Source of the DNA: Apostichopus parvimensis | Lineage: Eukaryota > Echinodermata > Holothuroidea > Aspidochirotida > Stichopodidae | Direction of reading: 5' to 3' | DNA length: 33,432 nucleotides | Assembly: GCA_000934455.1 (NCBI GenBank) | Contig: KN885040.1 | Coordinates: forward strand, 63,196-96,627 | In this document: piece after piece, positions 8,470-23,400 of the stretch | How the letters are laid out: each line of letters begins with the position of its first letter | How positions within the stretch are numbered: the stretch's first letter is position 1 | Made by a program: the position numbers and the translations under genes | Notes under the pieces: generated by a model | What the model was told of the DNA's origin: nothing | Seen by the model: the letters and a program-made list of their open reading frames with translations, nothing else | Databases searched by the model: none

Positions 8470-11400
8470 GTAGCGGTTTGACAATAATGAGAACATCTGG
8501 CCTAAGTTAGACCTTGACTACGTAGAATAATTACCAGGCCCAACCTTGGTCTTATGTTGTTAGCCTAACTAGGCCTAGGATAGTGATGTCTAACGTTAGG
8601 CCAATGCCAGGCTATGGTGTATACTGCCTACTCATAACATAAGAGTGGGCTAGCCTAGGTCTAGCATACACTAACTTTAACTTATGGATGGCAGACACAA
8701 AGCTGTATTAACACAAACCATCCAATTCAAAGTTTTGTTGCATTGTAAATGTGCAAACTGTACGCAATGCGGACAGATTGCTTAGGCTATACAATACAGT
8801 GTGCATATGTACCAAAACACATCAAATTAGATCGGAATTTCCCCAAATGATGAAATTACGGAAGAAAACACATGAAATATTTTGTACACTTCATTAATTC
8901 AAATAATTTTGTAACTGAAAATGGAGAACAATGGTAGTTATTTAAAAAAAAATCTGGACCAGATAGTAACAGCTTGGACTAATTAGTAATTTTTTCGGCC
9001 AGTCTCCCAGGTTCTTGGGTACCTGGTCCATCATTAGTTTCTGGAGCGGAACCAGTCTGTTGAGATTTTTTGTGTGTGGAAACAAAAAGGAAGCAGTAGA
9101 TATGCTTCAGCTAAATACTTTTCACATAGGCCTGTATTCTTAAGACCGTCATGTAATATTTGCATTAAGTCCAAGGAATATCATTTCAAGGCCAAATGAA
9201 AATACTTTTGTAAACAGTATGGGAATTACAGTATCGTGAATCAAGGACTGGAGTCAACTATTACTTAACTTAAATCCTGGAATATTGTGGAATAATTTTT
9301 GGCCTAGGGAGCTTGGTCTATAGTTTCATTTAAGAATAGCAGTGAATAACTGAAGTATTAATATGTTACTATATAAGCTTTCAACTTTGGAAAATCTCTA
9401 GTATGCCTGCACAGAAGCATTGGATGAGTACATAGAACAGAAAGACTTAGTGTAGGCCCTATGCATTTGCTGTAACTCTTTTTCCTGGATAGTATCAGTG
9501 TGCAAACTTGCTATACAAACTTCTCAAATGGTACACTGGATGTATAGAAAGGCTGCAAAATGTGACAGCCTGATAATACTGGATGTACAACACTTAGAGT
9601 GAGTCTACATGCAGGCATACAGGAAGTGCTCTTACCAACAAAAATTAATGAAGACATTTAGAGTTTTTCAACAGTTTGTTAGTCAGTCAGCAAATGTTGT
9701 GACTTTTTTTGTTCATGAATTTGCCATGGTAATGCAGTATTCAGTAAAATAAAATACCATACAGTGATATGTTTCTGTCTTTATGTTGTCCGTTTTTAAA
9801 ATGTTAAAGCTCTAGTAATATTAAGGTTACACAGTTTTCTCATAAGAATGTGTTCACTTCTGTTCTTATGACTTTTTCATCTCTTGACTTTATATTCACA
9901 AACTCTTGCTAAGACTGAAAATGTGTTTACTATATAATAATATAAAAACATCCTGCTTTATTATGTACATGGGTTTGTGTTATATATTTATCTTTAAATG
10001 GAAGCTTTAAGTTCTCTGAAAACTTCACAACTAATGGATTCTTTTTCTTATTGTTTGGTCACAGGAAATCAGAAATACTTAGCCATGAAGACAAATACGA
10101 AAATTTCTTTTCCTGCTTTGTGGCTTTATCAGCCCATTACATTGCAGACAACTCATCGAAAAGTAAGTCACCTCTGAAACAGTGTCTCATCAGTTAACTT
10201 CAAGCAAAATAAGAAAGAACGATTATACGTACACTGTAGGAGAGATGTGTAAATGGGTTAATGAACAGAAAACCATCTTTGGGTCAGCATAACTCCTTTT
10301 CAGGTGAAACATGGGCCAACCACAAATTTTTGCTTTATTGCAATATCCCCTAAGTGATGGATGGTGGTACCAATGTTATCATTTAACATTTGTGGCCGGG
10401 GGGGTTAATTACAATGCACCTTAATTTGATGTAAACAATGATTGTAGTTGTCAGCCAGACAACCAAAAGGTATTCCGAACAGAATATGATCATCTGGTAC
10501 GACTTGATGACCAATAATAACTTAGCCCTGTACAATATCTATTGCTAGAGTCTAGAGATGTGTAGCTGGTACTGGCACAGTAATTTTAGCTGTTGGCTAA
10601 TTAAATTGCCAGTGCATAAAAAAAATTACTAGCTATATTCAAACTTCCTGGCCTGTACCACAAATTAAATACAAAAGCAACATGTGTCTGTACTGACAGA
10701 AATCCACTGGCAAGCCTGGCATTAAGCTAGTAAGTAGTCAGAAGTTTGAGGCCTAATGGCATGAAGCACATTTAATGACAAGACAAAGATAAAGACTGGA
10801 CAAGATGATGATAGAGACAAATGATGACAAGACAAGAAAAACTTATATTTGTGTCTGATATGAAAGTTTGAAAAGAAATTCGTCCATTTGAAGAATCTTG
10901 GTCTGTCCTGATGTATACTCATGGAAGTATATTTCCTGAACTTGCAGCTTGCAAGGTTGTTCATGTAGAGTTTTTAAATATTGTGACTAATTTATATGGC
11001 TATCAATCATCTTCAGTTCCCAGAGCTCTGGTTGGCAAGGTTTCCACAGCTTGCAAAACACTAATGGAGTTCTCTCTGGATCGAATGCTCAAGTACAAGC
11101 AAGCCTGTTCAGCATCTCAGGTAAGTCCAATAGGAAACAAGGTGTAAGGTAACCATGTCAGACACTGAGAGGGCTGCAGCGTCCTGCAGCCAGGCTGCGT
11201 AGAACATAATCATTTGTGCACTGTAGTATCACACAATCAACACTGGCAGTCTGAGTAGATAAAACCTATACTGAGCAGGATTTGCAGCTGCTGCAGCTAT
11301 TCCTATTTACAAAGTGTCTAATTCATTTCTGGTATTTGTAGACCTAGCATTTCTCAACTTTAGCCACCTGGTATAAAATGCAAACTGCTTGATTGCTAAA

Positions 11401-14400
11401 ATCCGATTCCCACTGCCACACATCAGTTATTGTATCAGGTTTTGTGTTCTTAATATCCGCTGGCAGAATAATGCAAGTGCCTTGTTTTCTTAGCCTGCAA
11501 AAAAGCAAAATCCACCTGAATTTCATGGCCTGATGTTACTGTATATCCTTACCTTTCTGGACGTGTCAATATATTTTCGTCAGCAGCTATCAGTATGTGC
11601 TAGACTGCAGTTATGTATTTTCTTTGTTTTATTTACAGAAATTATATGAAAATTTTGTTTAATTTGATAGATAAGAAGGGATCTCCACTCTTTTTGATGT
11701 GTCTTACCTTAGTAAAGTATCGACACACATCTAGCATTAGGAAGACATAAACCTCTTAAACCAAGGTCATAGGTTAACTCTGACAGGTTTTTCAAGTCAC
11801 ATATATACTTGAGTGACCAATTTGCACTGTTGCATAAAGTTAGCACTTAAAAGCTAGCCTTTAATATCATGTATCAGACTTAATCTGATGGCTATTTAAT
11901 TTTTTATTTCACAGAGAAACTTAATGTCCATTGTGGAAGGTCTTTGTGTTGGATCCAGCCAGCTTCAGAGGTCAAATGTGGTTACCTTCACAGCCCTCAT
12001 CAAGAAAGCAAAATGTCCATATGGGAATAAAAAGAAAATGACCAGTGAAGGTGAGTTGTTCTTTGGAAAATACAGTCTTGTAAAATACTGTAGTAGAAAC
12101 AGCAATGAAAATATGAGATAAGTAGCATTTATAATTGATTTTGATCACTTATTTGTTGCTTCTACTTACTGCAATACAAGATCAATTGTTTAGTAAATAC
12201 AGTAGTCTCATTATAATATGTCAAGAGAAGGTGGATACTTTTAAAATGTTCCAATTGTGTTCAATCCTGCTTTGAAAAATATCCTGGCGGCAAAGTGATG
12301 AGGACCAAATAGAACTTTGTTAACCTACTCGTTCATTATCCTATATTTGGTAAAAATTTAGGGTGTCTAAAGGTGTCCAATTGCAGTCTAATCAAGTTTA
12401 TTACTTGATATGGGTTGAAAAATTACCAGCCAAGCTTAACAAGCTGTTTCAAAGTTTGTTCTTGTAGAATAAATTCTAGTGACAACATTGAAAATGTATG
12501 GAAGGCCAAAAGTGTCACCAAATTTGAATGGTTTTCTTTCATGGTGTATGAACTATGAACCAATAAAGATGGTATTGTACCAGTTTATTGAACTGCAACA
12601 TTGTTCTGTTTAGTGGAATTCGAAAGCTCATTCATGTCAGTGAAACAATTTGTGGAGGCCCTGTATGCATGGCATGATACAGTATTTGTCGAGGTGAATC
12701 TCCAGGTATCAGATTCCTACAAAATGAAGCAAATTTATACACCATCGAAACCACAGTGCAACTTTTGCATTTCTGGTTATTTATTAGTTTTATTGTGTGT
12801 GTGTGGGCGTTACGTGTGTGTAAGTGCAAAAACTACATTTGATACGATCCATGTCACTTTCATACTTAAGACCATTTCTGGCTCTTTATTTCTGAAATTT
12901 GGTAGTTTCAAAATGCTCATGGAAAGATCCTTCGGAAATGTGTGTGAAGTTTGGTATCCTACATTGGTTTTGACATTCAAGTTTGCACCAAATATTGTGA
13001 GTAATGTGCGATTGTTGAAGATGGAGCTTCCTGATCTGTTCAGCTCCAATGCTCTTTGTATTCTGGGATATACTGTACATACCCTAACATTTTGTTTTCT
13101 CTTTTGCAGTTAATGAATCACAGCTCATCAATATTCATGAGCAGAAACATATGTCCAAAACAGAATTCCTCTCTCAGTTGATGTCTTCCTTCCAAGATTC
13201 AAGTTCATCTAGGAAGGAGTACCAAACACCTCCATCGGAGGTTAGTTATCCTCCAATCTGTCTACAATCAACATTCAATATTGTAACTCATTTGCAAACC
13301 GTACACATAGAAACCAGTTACGTACATGTTTGCACCTCTTTTATGTAGATCTGTTTACTTATGATTACTATTCAATAGAAAATAATGCATGCGCAAAGCC
13401 TTGAAATATAACAGACAGTTTGCATAGCAACATGATCATTCTTAAGAGCAGCAGCATCGGCTGTACTCAGTTGGGCAGTGAATTTATTAAAGGATGATTT
13501 AAGGCCGAATTTTAATCTTGATATGTTATAATCAAAGCAAAAAGAATAGTTTGAGTTCAAGCAATGTTTCCTTTAAAATATTTTTAAACTCTGGAATGCT
13601 CCTTTAAGGCTTCAGAGATGATGAGTCACCTTTTCATTGTAGGCCTAAATGTTAATCAATTGTTTCACTTGTACATTCGAATAACTCTTCTGAAACTAGA
13701 CCGGTCTTCTAACTATACACAAACAAATGAGCATCCTTTGATGATATGCAACACCATTTGTCCTTGACAAATTTGTAATGCATCGTAACCATGTTACTTA
13801 AGGCCATAATGTCTAATGCTTTTCCATTGAGGTTTGTGTTGCATCTGAGGAACTGACCTTATGTTGTATGTGTTAGACTATATAGTCCAGCCACTTTGAT
13901 TGATAAGCCTCAGATGTCTTAATGGGTCATTTTCTCAAAAATAGAGTGGCATAGAAATACAACCTGGACTGTTAGCAGTGCTTTGTAATGGTTGAAATAT
14001 GTTAAGATTTATGTTGTGAATGAAGTCATCCCTCAAAGCTGCGTGTAGCAACCCATGATATTTGCCAGCAACCAGGGAAGGAGGTGTGGGAGTGGGGGGG
14101 GGGTGGGGAGGTGGATACGTATAAACGTGAAAAGGGAATACAAAATTTGCCATTGCTGCTTGGTTATATTCATGATTGGGAATAAAACATATTTGCTTCG
14201 TGCAAGTAATGGATACATGCTCAACTGGCATTCAATAGTTAGGCCATGAAAGTATTAACAAAAAAAAACATTCAAAAAGTTTAATTTTCTAATACCTTAG
14301 GAACTAGTTTACTTTTATCTTCACGTCTACTTCTTCTCTTCCAGAGAGTCACCGAGCTTGAATCATCCAAATCGAGTTTCGTCAGCCGAAACAGCGACAA

Positions 14401-17400
14401 CTTACATGCACTGCGTGGCACGGACATCTTGTTAGATGTGTGTCTGAACCTGCCGTTCCTTCACCGATACATCAACAGTTACCACGAGACTGTCAGTGGC
14501 TTGGAATTGAGCCTCCCAAAAGATCTGTCCGATGCAACACCGATCAAGACGAGGTGAGTGTATGGGAATCAATAGTCAGAACTAATTGTCAAAGCAAAAG
14601 CCTAGAAGAAAACAAGAACTTACAAAGCAGGGAAAATTTATCTCATATTTCATGTTGCCAAAATTTTGTGATTTCCTGGTGACTGATGACAAAGATCTGT
14701 AGCAGTGTCTGGGGTAGGGAAATGAGGAATGACAAAAATGAGAGATTATATCTGTTAGGTGACTGAAAAGAATGGCTTATTCCTTTTACATCACTAATTT
14801 TATCTCTTCTCAAAATGGCAGCTTCTCTTCAGTCCTAAATGCCATGACGATGGTGTCGAGAATTCTTGCCCTACCTACGCTAGAGGTCATGACCCCTGTC
14901 CACTTGGAGAAGGCAACGACGATCATCATCAGTTGCCTGTACGCCGCCATCTATGCGGCCACGGCTAGCGTCATCTCTAACGCAGCCAACAGTGGTCAAG
15001 CCAAAGGCCAGCTGTCGGGTTTGAAAGAGGACGACCAAGACAATTTGGCAGCATTGGTGGTACACAAAGGGATCGGACTCTTTGACAAACTCAGCCAGCA
15101 AATCATCAAATCGACAAGATCAGCCGGTCACGTAAGACATTCTGCTTGTATTCAACCTATTAGATCAATGTTACTCGATACACAGGTCGTGTCTCTGTAA
15201 AATCCATTTAACAGTACAAAATACACGTCTGTTTTTCCTTATATTGGCACCAAAGGTCACAGGTCAAGTTCAATGACTCTACCTGCAGTAACTGCAGTGA
15301 TCCATTTTGTAGAAAAAAAAACCCCATGTTTTTGGCTCATTTTGGAAGTTGTGAGGAATACAACTGCAGGAGAATCCTTCATACATGTTTGTCTATGGAC
15401 CGCAGTCTTGTTTAATACATGACACCCAAAGAGTGTACAAGGTGACAGAACTCTGCCCAGATTAATAATGCGTTAAAATTTGTTATGGGCCTCTCTAATC
15501 TCACATAGATCTGCCCTTCATATTAAATTGACATTGGAAGTAATTTTTTTATTATAAATTTACACAGCATTTGCAAAATCTGAACATGTTGGGTGCTTGG
15601 TGTGTCTTGAGAGGCCTTCAGTACATGATGAACTTAGACCTGACATCAATGAAAGAGAAATCGAGGGAGAGGGAGTCGCCTCCACCTCCATCCCAACCAG
15701 GATTGGCAGGGAACAAACCCCAAGGGGTACCAGCCGAGGAGGGAAATCTTACCAGAATCCTTTGGCTTAAAGGGTGAGTGCAATTTATGTGTTTAACCTA
15801 CAGGTATTTTACTGTTAAATATATAAAAAAAATTAAATTGTCACACAAATGGTGACGGAAACAAATATCAGTGCAGCTAACTTTATGGTATTATTTTTAA
15901 ACACGCAAGTCTGGAAATGTGTTGAATTTTTTTTCAGCGGTTAATATTCAGCCCCCCCCTATGTTGGTTTGCTGTTGGTAATAAAAAAGAGATTGATCCA
16001 TGTAAATAAATTTTTACGTGGCATTTTGGTCTGCAGATTTTTTTTACATTTTTCTTTCTTTTCTTGTGTCGCGATTTAAAGCAATGAACCATTCAACCGT
16101 CTGGTGGTGGAGCTATCATCTTTCGCTCTGAAGTGCTTTGGCAGTGTGCTCGATGACTTTCATCTTGAGAACCTTGGCCAGGTAAGAATTTCATAAATTT
16201 TTCTATATTTGTAAAGGTAACCTTTTTGCATTGAGTGTGATTAAGTATCAATTCTAGTTAATACTTAAGAGACATTTATGAATCAGTTACACTCAGCAGG
16301 TTTCTATTTCAAATTGCGGGGATGGTGTGAACAAATTGTATACATATTTTCTTCAGATAATAAAAAGCCTTGTTCCATTCTTGGATGCAGATATTTGTTT
16401 CTAGAGTATTAAAAAGGGTGTAAAGAGGTGTAGAGGGTGTAGAAGGGTGTCTGGTGTAGAGGTTGAAGCCTCTGTAATGTATCTTCAAAAAACAACCGAA
16501 AGGGAACAACACATATATTCCATCTAGTTTCGGGAGTGATTAAGATTTAAGTTTGACTTAATTACTTTGCCATCTACCACACATTGCCATAGTTATTGTT
16601 TTATTGCTGTGTGTTTTTTTTGCAGACAAAACCTTTTACAAAGGTTACCCCAGCTTCACCAAGTATCCTGAAGGAGTCCTCAGCAGCTTCCAGGATTCTG
16701 TTGATAATCCAGAACATTTCCCTTCCCGGTCTACTGCTGAAGATATCCAACAGAGCTTACATGAAGGTCAGCCTCTCAAAATTTCTTGTAATGTATAGTA
16801 GCTGTTTCTTTATTGTGGTTTGATGTGTTGTATATGTAATACCAATAGATTGTTGCATTTCAGCCTGTTGGTAGTTTAACAGTGAATTCACATAGATGGG
16901 TAACACCAAAAGGTGGATTCATTGCAGATATCTCTGTGTCAAACCATTGGAATATATCTTATATCTCTATTTTATCATATTTTATCCTTTTTGTTTGACA
17001 ATAATGGAGATTGAGAACCACTTTTATCTTTTGGTACGTAAGTTACGGTCTTTGATGTACATGGATGATTTGATGTCAATGACAACATATAACCTCAACT
17101 CTTTCAGACATGTCTGATCGTGAAGACAAAACTGGAACAAGAGAAGACGGAAGCAGCGAGTGAAACCAATTCGGTCAACGAAGGCTCAGCAGAGTATGCA
17201 GCCACCACAGAGGAAAGCTCTGGTACGTCCCCATGGCAACCAATTTGTCTGACATAAATGCCTGTAAAAGCTAACATGTATTTGACCAGTGTGTCATCTG
17301 TCAGTGATCATAGTGCAGAGGTTCATAGATGCTTATCTATGGCAGGAACTATTCTGTTTCTTTAAGCTTGTTATAAGGCACCATGTCAAAAGTAGATTGT

Positions 17401-20400
17401 TGAGGGGGCTGCAGCATCCTGCAGCCTGGCTGCATATGTATGTATTCTAGATCCTCCTGCAAGCAAGAACTTGCCAAGAAGCCTCATTGGCTTATGAAAG
17501 CCGCAAGCTGACCGAAGTCAATCTCTTAGATTCATATTTAACGTCCATGATTATGAATTGTCAATTGGCAACAACTCTGTAACTGGACGACATACATTAA
17601 TCTTGGAGTGACTCAAACTCAGGACCTTATGATTGAAAGGCACCGGCATTCACCACTGAGCTAACACTCCACATATGACATCATCTTTTGTGCAATGTAG
17701 TTTCACACAATTATCACTGCCAGTCTGAGTAGATAATACCTATTATTTGATATTGATTTATCCTAGCTGAATAGCATTTTGCTGTTCTTTGTGACCAGTT
17801 AGTTGTTGATTTAAGAAAGTCAAGTTGTGTTTTAAAAGTCCTGTGTCAAAATTGTACTTTTTGTTGCACAGATGATGACAGTGAGCCTATTTTGGGCCCG
17901 TGGTTTGAGGAAGCGACCTCTACGGAGCCCGAGGAAAAGACAGCGACCATCCCTCCTCCACCTCCTCCACCTCCCACTGGGAACAAAAATGATGAAAACA
18001 AAGGAAATGAGAGGAAGGATGAAGACGAAATGTTAGAAGGCCCAGAGAAAGAAGAGACAACAATGGTAACGAAAATGTTTCAATTTCTTGCAGAACAAAA
18101 TTTTAGATAAATACCTAATTACTCAAATTCCATTTAAAAAAAATGCAATTTATTCCGTTGTTGATGGTCAAGTCTTCTTTAATTTCTCAGATTGTGAGTA
18201 TTAGTTTTTTTGCAATGGAAAACATTGTACAATCCCATTACAGTAGCAAATTACAGCAAAAGTTGATTCCTTTCGTATAAGGATAACTTACGATCTGAAC
18301 TTGCCCAGATAATTCCCAGGTATTTACCACTCTCTTAATCACAAATTATAAAATTGTCCGTGCCATACAGTCACATCACAACAACAACAAAATCCAACAC
18401 AAAAAACCCAGAATAATAACAATAAAACAATAAGATTACTTTACACACATTATTCCTAAAAACAGAATCAAATAGATGATGTTTTGAGTATAGATTTAAA
18501 AATATAATTGATAGGCTGGAAAGAACAAAAATTGCTGAATTGTTAGAAAACTTTGGACCCAGAATTTCAAAGGTATGGTCTTTTCATTGACATTTAGATT
18601 TTTTTTGGGGGGGGGGGGTAGGGGCTTCAACTGGTGGCCAGGAAAATTTGAATGGAGCCAAGAAAATGTGGGTTAAAAAATAGGGTTTCTCATTTTCATA
18701 ATATTCTTTAAACAAAATGGTTGTAAGAAAAGGAACAGGGTGACATTACTGTCCTCTGGGGTTGACCTGGCCTGACACCCTCGGGTGGGAAGGCAATACT
18801 TTATAATTGTGTTAAAGAACAATGCTTAAGTTTTGTGAAAAGTGGAATATGGTCATGTCGTTCGACGGTAATTGATAAGTGTGGAATTGAAATCTCACGG
18901 GCTGTAGCTGTTTTTCTTCCACTCTTTATCACAGTACCTGAATTTGGCTGCCGAGGTGCTACAGTTTTTATCTGTTTTCCTTCACAAGTACAACAACCTT
19001 GTGATGGAAATGTCAGAAAGGTTAGTGGCACATTGCTTCTTTTTTTCTGTTTTTGCCTTTCCCTAGAAGACTTTTTTCCAATTAACAGTGAGAATAGGAA
19101 ATTGTTAGCACTGTTGAAGAAGTAAAGAAATTGATGTCTACAAAATGGCAACTCACTTTTCTTTATATTTGTGAGATTCTAAAATATGTTTTGAAATCTA
19201 ATTCTTTGAATGCTTGTACTTGCATCCATAAGGGCTCAATAATGATGTCCCTTTAACTTGTGAAGTTTTTTGTGCACAGATGGGTGAAGTACAGTAGTCT
19301 GCAGTGGGGAGGGGGGGGGGCACAGTGCCTGGCCTTGCTACCGGCATGACTTGCATACCTAATTAGTGTGTGTAGTATCATATAAATCTCAGCAAGTAAC
19401 ATGTGCCAAGAGTGGTTATCTCTAGGTTGCATTACTTTTGTTTGGGAGGGTCCCTGCCAGAACATATGCTTTATTTGTAGTCCTCATACCCCCTGCCTCT
19501 CCTCCAACTTCCTCCACCCATTGCAAAGTTCATAATTTTTTCGACAGAATCGGCAAACAGAGTCTTGTCTGGAGTGGCCCTCACATGAGTAACTTGGCAG
19601 AGGTGGTGGCAGATATGGACAGAGGCGACATAAGACTTGGTGAAGAGGATGGTTCGATGTCTTAGTTTGATTTTCTGTTTCATCCACTCTTTTTGCCAGA
19701 TATAAATTCAGTCTCTATGAAACCAATGATTACATTTGCATTAATATCCCTGACAATATTTTAAAGGACCATGTCAGAGTTTTTAACAAGCTGCAAAAAA
19801 AAGTTTGTTTTTTCAGGTATTTAATAAATCAACAATTGTAGGAAGGGAGTTTGAAGGAACATGAAAATTAAAAAAATTGTGAGAAATATATGTCATTCTT
19901 CATTAATCGTTCACACAAACATATTCCAAGTTTCCATGGCACTTAATGTTCAAATTTCATTTTATACAGAGAAAAGCAGCTAAAAGTTTTGGCATATTTA
20001 TTTCTGGTAAATGAGATGGAAAAAAGTTTATTTCAGTTTTCAGTGATGTTTTAAGTGTTCCTCATGTTTATTCATTTTAGTTTTAATCTGTTCACTTAAT
20101 TATGTTTCTTTCATGTTATTTATTTGGAATGCACCAACCATGATTATAACTGCACATTAATGTCCTAGCAGTTAGTTGTTCAATTTAAAGTAAGACTTCC
20201 TTTACAGTAGTCACTGAATATTTGTTAGTTATGCATGACATCTTATCCATATTCATGAGTTTGTGTGTATATATATATTTATCTCACACACACAGTTTTC
20301 TCTCGTTTGGCCAAATGCACTGGTGATTACGTTGGCAGAACGTTCTTCAAAAATTACTTTAATTATCTGCGATAAATATATTTAGCGATGTATCCTTGAA

Positions 20401-23400
20401 ATTTGATACTTGTTGAATGTTTGTTTAGCTGTCAATGTGCTCCGTGTTGAGAATTTTCCTAAAAATTATTGTAGAAAAATATCATTGTCCTCTTGTGATA
20501 AAAGTATGTGAAATTATTTGTAAAGGGGTAACAACAAATATCTTCAAGTGAATTGCAGTGATTACAACATGCATTCATTTGTTTCTCAGATGCATTCACA
20601 AAAAGTCACCAAATTTGAAAAATTCTTCACCATAAAAGAAAATTTTAACCATACAAAATGCTATTAGGATGATGGTATTGTACCTAATGATGCTAAAAAT
20701 TTCAAGCAAGTTCATAAAGCAATCAACTACGGCCCTCAGATTATCCTTTTAATGAAATGTTCTTTCTTTGGAATAAACTCGATTATCAACATGAGTAGGT
20801 CAACTCACTATGTAGTTTTATGATGATTTAACCATCTTTTTTCCTTTTTTTTGGGAGTTGACATTTTTCTTTAATGATGGATAGTGACGTGACATTCTAA
20901 ACAGATTTCAATTTTTTGTTTCTCCAGGTTCAGTGATGGACAAATTCTCCTCGTGTCTGCTCCAGTTTTGTCATGGTCTGTTGTCGTGCAACTGCCTCCC
21001 CCACAAAGAACAGGTCAGTATTATCGAAAAGGAAACAATACTATGGCATCTATAGCAAGAGGGATATTATGTAAAAATTGTTTATTTAGTTTGCTTTAGT
21101 AAATATTTGCAAATTTTGTTTAAAAGAGAGCTAGTTTCTTTAGCACAGCATTTGAAGAGATTTTCTGGCGGTAGATATACAACCCTCATCCTGAAAAGAG
21201 GTTGATTTTAGCAACACTGTCATCCGAAAGCTTATCTCAATAAAATTGTTTCTAACTGGTAGTAAATGCATACACTTTTCACAAATGAGGCCCGAGTCAT
21301 TATGTGGGATAGTGTTTCTGAGAGTCTAGGTTACAACGTCCGTAATAGATATATTGTTTTCTAAAGCAAGCAAGAAGAAAAATGAATTAATTTTCGATTC
21401 ACAGAGTAACTTCCTTGCCAATTTGAAAGTGGATCCAAACAGCGAAGGCCACTGGCCCTTGTTCATCCCGCCTCGGAGCCTGGCCGTGTTTGCACATGTG
21501 TTTATGGCCAAGCTTCAGACTGACCAAGGCCTCAGTGAGGTGAAAATGGTTCTTCTCAAGTTCCTGGATACCCTGTCCGAGAGATGCATCGATGGACCAG
21601 CACTGGAGGAGAAGGGTACGTAAAAAGACCATTTGGAAACTAAATATTGGTTCTATTGTCCTTTACCTTTGTCTGATATTTACTTCATACAAGATTTATT
21701 CAGCTTTTTAGAAACCCTTGTAAGTTGATATTTGTGGTCTATGTTTCTTTCTCGTTTTGACCCCGCACACGTGTTTATAAATTTCCTACAAATGTCGAGG
21801 GAATTAAAGAAGAAAATGGAAATAACGAATGATCGACAATGTGAAGAGGAGGTTTCTTAAAATTTGGTAGAAGTGAATGAATTTGAGTGACAATTATAAT
21901 TTTATCTTCTGTGGAATTTGTTGTTTGTGGAATTGACAAATGCCAGAGAGAACGCTAGTCTTACCAGTTTGACGGATTGTCTCACACTCTCAACATATCA
22001 GTCATTAAATGATAAACGAAACTTGCATGAAGAATCACCGAGACAGTTAGTAATATAAAACTTGATTAAAAACACACCTTTTGTTAACTAACTAATAATT
22101 TACACCGGTTTTCAACTTTTCTTTTGCAGAAGTCAACGTTGAGCACATTCAGTTCCTGCTGCTAATTTTTGACTTCTTAAAAGTTGAAGATAAATCGGAG
22201 ATCCTTCGTCAGTGTGCTCTGTACGTCCTCAAGATATCTCAGTCCAGGTGAGCACCCTCTCTTGATTCTTATTGTTTTCAAGAAATCCTCGTTAACAAGA
22301 AATCTTGACATTATACTGATATTATTCCAGTGGAAATGTTCTAGATTATATAGAATTCAATCTGAACACTTCGGATGTCCGTTACAGTGTTTTTGGAGGC
22401 TGTGCTGCACCTTGATAATTCCTTCAATGTATAAAGGGAAATAAATAACCTAGTAGGTCATCAAGTCAAATCCTGTGACACTTTATTTAGTCAGTGTATA
22501 CCTGCATTAACGTCCACATATAAAATTTTAATTGTAAAGGTTGTTTCAGTTTGAAAAGAGAGAAGTACATGTGACCCGGCCTATGGATCAGAATAATTCT
22601 ATTCTCTTAAAGGAGAAGGGTAAGGCTAACTCGAGTGACTCAAATTTTCCCAACGCATTTGTCTCATTGTATCTTTTCAGTCTTTTAGCCGAGACTCCAC
22701 CTCTTGGACCCTGTCGACTTCTTCAGGTGTTTGAGTATCTGCTGTTCTACTTCTCCAAGGCAGCACCACAACTTTACGAGCAAGTAAGTGTATTTTAGCC
22801 CATCTTAGTATCCTCCCGACCCTACCCCACCTCACTCCCTTCAGAAAGTAAGAGTAAGAATAACTTTATTAATCCTTAAAATGGCAACTACAAGCAATAA
22901 AATATAAAAGAGTAAGAAGTTAAAGTAAAAGAAAGAAAAGCATGAAAAGCAGCAGGCTGTACAGAAATGGCAAGAAAAAAATGTGCTTGGAGAGTAAAGA
23001 GGAAAATGTTTTAGGGCAATGACTCACATTTCAGTGGGTTGACAAAAGTTGATGTTTTCTATATCATTAACTGGATAATTGTTTATGGAAGCCCATTTTC
23101 AACAAGGTGAAAAGGTTGCTTTAAAATTTAACCCAAACATAAAGTTTCCAAAAATGAGATAGTTTATAAGGAAATTAAAATCATTTATGATATAGTCTAG
23201 CTTCAGTTTACATGTAATTAAAGCTTCATTAGTCCCCTTACATCTGCAAACTTACTATTTCGATTACCGAAGGTTCAAGTAAATTGAAACAAGTATGGAA
23301 CGCATCTCAAGACCCTGTTATCATATTTACTTTCCTTAACTTCTCCATAAATTTAAGAAATAGAACATACTTGTATTTCAGTGTATTTCTTAAACCAGTA

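Noticed and set aside
17604-17670. tRNA gene candidate (A box, B box, pairing ends)
   Set aside because: Only 67 nt, with an incomplete cloverleaf and a SINE-like body following. It fits a tRNA-derived SINE head.
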